Positions 61,039 through 64,000 of a stretch of 64,000 nt of DNA are shown here, piece after piece. The stretch covers positions 79,092 through 143,091 of the forward strand of contig NZ_KB899336.1 of NCBI RefSeq assembly GCF_000378165.1, written 5' to 3'. Source of the DNA: Saccharibacter floricola DSM 15669 (GTDB lineage Bacteria > Pseudomonadota > Alphaproteobacteria > Acetobacterales > Acetobacteraceae). Position numbers and translations under genes: made by a program. The notes beneath the pieces were generated by a model. It was not told the DNA's origin and searched no databases. It saw only the letters and a program-made list of their open reading frames with translations. Position 1 is the first letter of the stretch. Each line of letters starts with the position of its first letter.

Positions 61039-61482
61039 TTACGACTTCTTACGTGAGAAGAGGGAACGAACAATCTTGAAAGCCTGACCTCCTGCATAAC
61101 GGCCAACCGGCCCGTTCAGCACACCTAAGACCGTTGACAGCGCAAAAGCTTGCTTCAGCTCCTGAACTTTCCGATCACGCTCCATCCGTGCTTTTTCTTC
61201 TGCCACACCAGGCCTACGCGACAGGGAAGCAAGAATAACAAAAATCAGCACAAAGAGCAGATCAACACCCAAGACACACAAGGCTGAATAGAAAGGCCCT
61301 AAATGACAAAATGTCAGGAAAAGAGCCCACAAAACCCCGTGGAAGGACAGCGCGGCAAACCCCAAAAATACCAACGCAACAATTGCAAAAGCAGCACGCA
61401 ATCCGTAGCGCTTTGCACAATGTCCGATAATCTGCCCTTGAGCAGAAAGAACCTCTTGACCAACTTCAACAGGACTACTCAT
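61039..61482 (-). CDS. Two-helix membrane protein, possibly Phage_holin_3_6-like
   Basis: Encodes 147 residues. Two hydrophobic helices (about 32-56 and 60-85: AAFAIVALVFLGFAALSFHGVLWALF and SALCVLGVDLLFVLIFVIL) are joined by a short turn and followed by a charged cytoplasmic helix, VAEEKARMERDRKVQELKQAF. This layout resembles holin-superfamily or YqjE-like small membrane proteins. I see no phage genes nearby, so lytic function is unlikely. Confidence in a specific family is low. Confidence 0.6.
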   Translation of the reverse strand: MSSPVEVGQEVLSAQGQIIGHCAKRYGLRAAFAIVALVFLGFAALSFHGVLWALFLTFCHLGPFYSALCVLGVDLLFVLIFVILASLSRRPGVAEEKARMERDRKVQELKQAFALSTVLGVLNGPVGRYAGGQAFKIVRSLFSRKKS

Positions 61483-61720
61483 GGCGCATCTATAACCTCT
61501 TTATGAAGAAAACAGACTTACAAACATAAAGAAGATCACCGAAAGAGAAAAGCCTTTCTCTCTTTTAATGCAAAAACCATATACTCTCCTTATTGAAATA
61601 AATAATAATTTTATAAAAAATGGCCTATTAGATTCCTAATTTTCTTATAATCCTTTAAATTTCTTATTAAATATGAGAAAATAATACCAAAATTCTTATT
61701 GCGGTATCCCTTCCCCATAT

Positions 61721-62599
61721 TTGAGGATGTTTTTTAGAATACCCCCATACTTTTCTGCAATAAATCTTGCTAACTCCACAAAATACTCTAGAGTTTACTT
61801 TTATCATTTCCATCTACTATGCTGCCTTATGCTCCCCTATTCTAAAAAATATTATCAACTTCTTCATTTTCAAAAGAGGATTATAGCACGCTTTATAGGG
61901 AGCTTTCTCAGTTTAGCATCACCGTCTTATTGTGCTGTAGGTGTAGCAGGCTACACATCGCCCGTGCTCATTGATGGAACACCGCCTGTCCTAGGCTGTG
62001 ACGATAGGGGCTTTCAGCCTCTATCGTCCCCTAAAAACTCCGGTCAACCTACCGGGCATGCTGAAGATATTTTAGTATGGGATCAAGCGCGTTTAGATAC
62101 ACCGCCAAAATGGCAAGATTTGTGGGATGTGGTTCAACTCCCCGGGCAAAGAGCTCTCCCCAAAAGCGCACGTCTTACCCTTGAAATCGCGCTTCTTTCT
62201 GATGGAGTGCCCCCACAACGTATTTACGAGACCCTTGCCACATCACGCGGCGTCGCCCATGCTTTCCATCGTCTTGACCAATTACGCCCCTATATCGTGT
62301 GGTGGGATAGTCCTTCTAAAGCACGAGACTTGATGAAAAAGAAGGCTTTTCTGATGGGCGTCACACCTCGTAAAAGCATGGTACCATCAGCGAGAACATC
62401 TAATTCCTCTCTTTTTATGAGCGGAACCACATACACGCTTTATACAACACAATTTGGGAAAAATCCGTGGGAAACAAACGCTGTAGATACCTCCCAAAAC
62501 GTACCAATCTCTGATAAAACACTTGAAATTGACAACCATTTCTGGACGGTTCATGCACCTATGCTAGAAGCACGTTTCGCAGCATGGCTTCGCCGTTAA
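61721..62599 (+). pseudogene. Shortened polyamine-type solute-binding protein gene in AT-rich DNA
   Basis: The open frame begins at TTG 61721 (ATG 61727). Residues ~55-75 are weakly signal-like. The central ~100 residues (PKWQDLWDVVQLPGQRAL, LTLEIALLSDGVPPQRIYETL, HRLDQLRPYIVWWDSPSKA) match the middle of PotD/PotF-type substrate-binding proteins, which are normally 340-370 residues with a different N-terminal half. The C-terminal end after VTPRK is unlike the family. The first 60 codons are unusually AT-rich and poor in family likeness. No transporter permease is adjacent. This is most likely a decayed or rearranged gene, though it is open and could encode a new small binding protein. Confidence 0.5.
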
Positions 62600-62636
62600 A
62601 CTCTCTTCTTCATCGCCCCTAACGATACTGGACTCC

Positions 62637-63128
62637 ATGACTTCTACCGCGCCCTTTTGGCAAACCACTTCCCTTGATGACATGACAACGGAACAATGGG
62701 AGTCTCTTTGCGACGGTTGCGGGCGTTGCTGTCTTGATAAATTACGTGACGACGAAACAGACGCCATTATCTGGACAAACGTTTCATGCCGCCTTCTAGA
62801 CGGACATAGCTGCCTCTGCTCGGACTATCATCGTCGCCATCGCCGCGTGTCTGAGTGCATCACCCTCACGCTGTCTATCCTCCGCGAAGCAGATTGGCTC
62901 CCCCCTAGCTGCGCCTATCGCCTCCTCCGTGATGGGTTTGACCTACCAGACTGGCACCCGCTGCGCAGCGGTACGCATGAAACAGTCCATAAAGTGGGCG
63001 CATCGGTCCGTGACCGTTGCATCAATGAGCGCGATGCCGGAATGCTCGAAGACCATGAGGTTGACTGGCCAGGTGAATGGCCAGAGCATGCTCCACCCTG
63101 TACAGCCCCCCTGTCGTCCGACACGTAA
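62637..63128 (+). CDS. YcgN-family cysteine-cluster protein
   Basis: Encodes 163 residues, normal length. The Cys cluster EQWESLCDGCGRCCLDKLRDD near residues 21-41 and the later CRLLDGHSCLCSDYHRR, ECITLTLSILREADWLPPSCAYRLL match the YcgN/UPF0260 family, presumed metal-binding. Function unknown. It is 11 bp before the metallopeptidase gene start on the same strand. Confidence 0.92.
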   Translation: MTSTAPFWQTTSLDDMTTEQWESLCDGCGRCCLDKLRDDETDAIIWTNVSCRLLDGHSCLCSDYHRRHRRVSECITLTLSILREADWLPPSCAYRLLRDGFDLPDWHPLRSGTHETVHKVGASVRDRCINERDAGMLEDHEVDWPGEWPEHAPPCTAPLSSDT

Positions 63129-63139
63129 GCTGCTTGTTT

Positions 63140-63808
63140 ATGTTCGCCCCTCCGGTCATTTGGAAGAACGCACCACGCGCTAAGCGGCTCTCACTTCGTA
63201 TTGATATACAGAGCAAAGCTGTGGTGATCACTCTTCCCCCTCGCGCAAGCCGGAAACAGGGTATCGCACTTTTACACAGCCAAGCTCATTGGGTCAGCGA
63301 AGCTCTCGCAGCCCTTCCTGCTTCTGCTCTGGAAAGAAATCACGTGCTGTTGCACGGGTGCTTCTACCGGCTTCAGCACTCTACAGGCAACGAGACGACA
63401 CTCACCGCCGACACTTTTCTCCTCGGTGGTGAATGTTTGGAAGACAAACAGCGTCTTCTCAAGGACTTTGTGCATCAGCAAGCCAAAGTGACCTTACCGG
63501 CTCTTATTGACCATTACGGTCGCATCATGGACCAAAAACCACAGAAAATTACTCTGCGTGATACAAAAAGCCGTTGGGGCAGCTGCACGCGACAAGGACG
63601 CCTCATGCTCAACTGGCGCCTTATTATGGCGCCGGACGACATTGCTCGCTATGTGATCGTTCACGAGCTTGCTCATATGACACATTTCAATCATAGCCCT
63701 GCCTTTTGGGCTCATGTGGATCGTTTTTGCCCTGATGGAAAAAAAGGACGGCTTAAAGCAGAAAAATATCTTCGTCAGAATGGTATTCTTCTTATGCGTA
63801 TGGTATGA
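63140..63808 (+). CDS. YgjP-type zinc metallopeptidase (DUF45/M48-like)
   Basis: Encodes 222 residues from ATG 63140; the longer frame start at 63077 overlaps YcgN and lacks family support. The catalytic HELAH (175-179) and HFNHSPAFW give the zinc ligands, preceded by KSRWGSCTRQGRLMLNWRL, the DUF45 signature. It is a putative cytosolic protease of unknown substrate. It ends 20 bp before the tRNA-Leu gene. Confidence 0.92.
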   Translation: MFAPPVIWKNAPRAKRLSLRIDIQSKAVVITLPPRASRKQGIALLHSQAHWVSEALAALPASALERNHVLLHGCFYRLQHSTGNETTLTADTFLLGGECLEDKQRLLKDFVHQQAKVTLPALIDHYGRIMDQKPQKITLRDTKSRWGSCTRQGRLMLNWRLIMAPDDIARYVIVHELAHMTHFNHSPAFWAHVDRFCPDGKKGRLKAEKYLRQNGILLMRMV

Positions 63809-63828
63809 GGCTTTCAACTTCTGGTGTT

Positions 63829-63914
63829 GCGCGCTTGGCGGAATGGTAGACGCACGAGACTTAAAATCTCGGGTCCGTAAGGACGTGCGGGTTCAAGTCC
63901 CGCAGTGCGCACCA
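63829..63914 (+). tRNA. tRNA-Leu (anticodon TAA)
   Basis: The gene starts GCGCGCT at 63829 and ends with encoded CCA at 63914. The acceptor stem pairs GCGCGCT/AGTGCGC with one G-T. Anticodon loop CTTAAAA has anticodon TAA, a long variable arm follows, and GGTTCAAGTCC is the T-arm. Length is 86 nt. Confidence 0.96.
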
Positions 63915-64000
63915 GAAGCGATCCCCCAATAAAACCGTTCTCTTTGGCATACATCTGCTATCAGGCCACACCTAGATAATGCCTATATTAAGATAATGCT

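Noticed and set aside
61039-61482. Prophage remnant based on a holin-like layout
   Set aside because: No integrase, capsid or lysis genes nearby; a single small two-helix membrane protein is not enough.

Overview
The window looks like chromosomal DNA of an acetic acid bacterium (Alphaproteobacteria, Acetobacteraceae), with mid-range GC and two noticeably AT-rich patches (about 4515-4783 and 61483-61870). The assignment is an inference. It rests on hopanoid genes (hpnH, hpnM, hpnI, hpnJ, hpnK), alphaproteobacterial GcrA, RpoH, AddAB and cysteine-poor DksA, OprB-type porins, a secreted-type Hint-domain protein, and an NAD-type isocitrate dehydrogenase beside aconitase. I cannot name the genus; the modest GC would fit a flower- or insect-associated lineage.

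Layout. 1-4514 (minus) is the N-terminal ~1500 codons of a giant autotransporter-like surface protein built from about eight ~100-residue repeats; the gene runs off the left edge. 4784-7042 holds DNA polymerase IV and glycerate kinase. 7206-10033 is an accessory-looking pair: a 751-residue Hint protein and a small unknown protein. 10187-15366 carries tRNA-Tyr, a SPOUT rRNA methyltransferase, an Old Yellow Enzyme/ArsR divergent pair around a perfect 18-bp palindrome, a pseudouridine synthase and the heat-shock sigma factor RpoH. 15519-19805 has the gap-pgk glycolytic operon, then a lipoprotein overlapping a glycosyltransferase. 19806-20239 has no intact gene. 20240-25479 carries a membrane-anchored exonuclease VII-like protein, an amino-acid permease, an ArsC/Spx-like protein, tRNA-Thr, DksA and a CorC-type CBS protein.

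25541-31468 is the hopanoid side-chain region: HpnH adds adenosine to the hopanoid, HpnI adds N-acetylglucosamine to bacteriohopanetetrol, HpnK deacetylates it, HpnJ converts the sugar to the cyclitol ether, and HpnM is a periplasmic lipid-transport-like protein. It is followed by a PfkB kinase, a bactofilin, GcrA, RNase D, and a long minus-strand run icd-acnA-tsaE-addB-addA-trxA (46800 down to 35506), much of it joined by 4-nt overlaps.

46965-57893 has ferredoxin-NADP reductase, an ABM monooxygenase, TypA, QueF, two outer-membrane porins, a POT peptide transporter, and a DnaJ-like chaperone flanked by two small genes of 53 and 52 residues. 58063-60688 encodes an outer-membrane factor, a membrane-fusion protein and a DUF1656 protein, without the expected FUSC inner-membrane pump. 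The right end has a membrane protein, an odd shortened solute-binding-protein gene in AT-rich DNA, a YcgN protein, a zinc metallopeptidase and tRNA-Leu.

Most of the window is housekeeping. The best candidates for something new are the repeat-built surface protein, the Hint protein with its partner, the membrane-tethered exonuclease VII-like protein, the small genes around the DnaJ homologue, and the pump-less efflux operon. None of these is proven novel from sequence alone.
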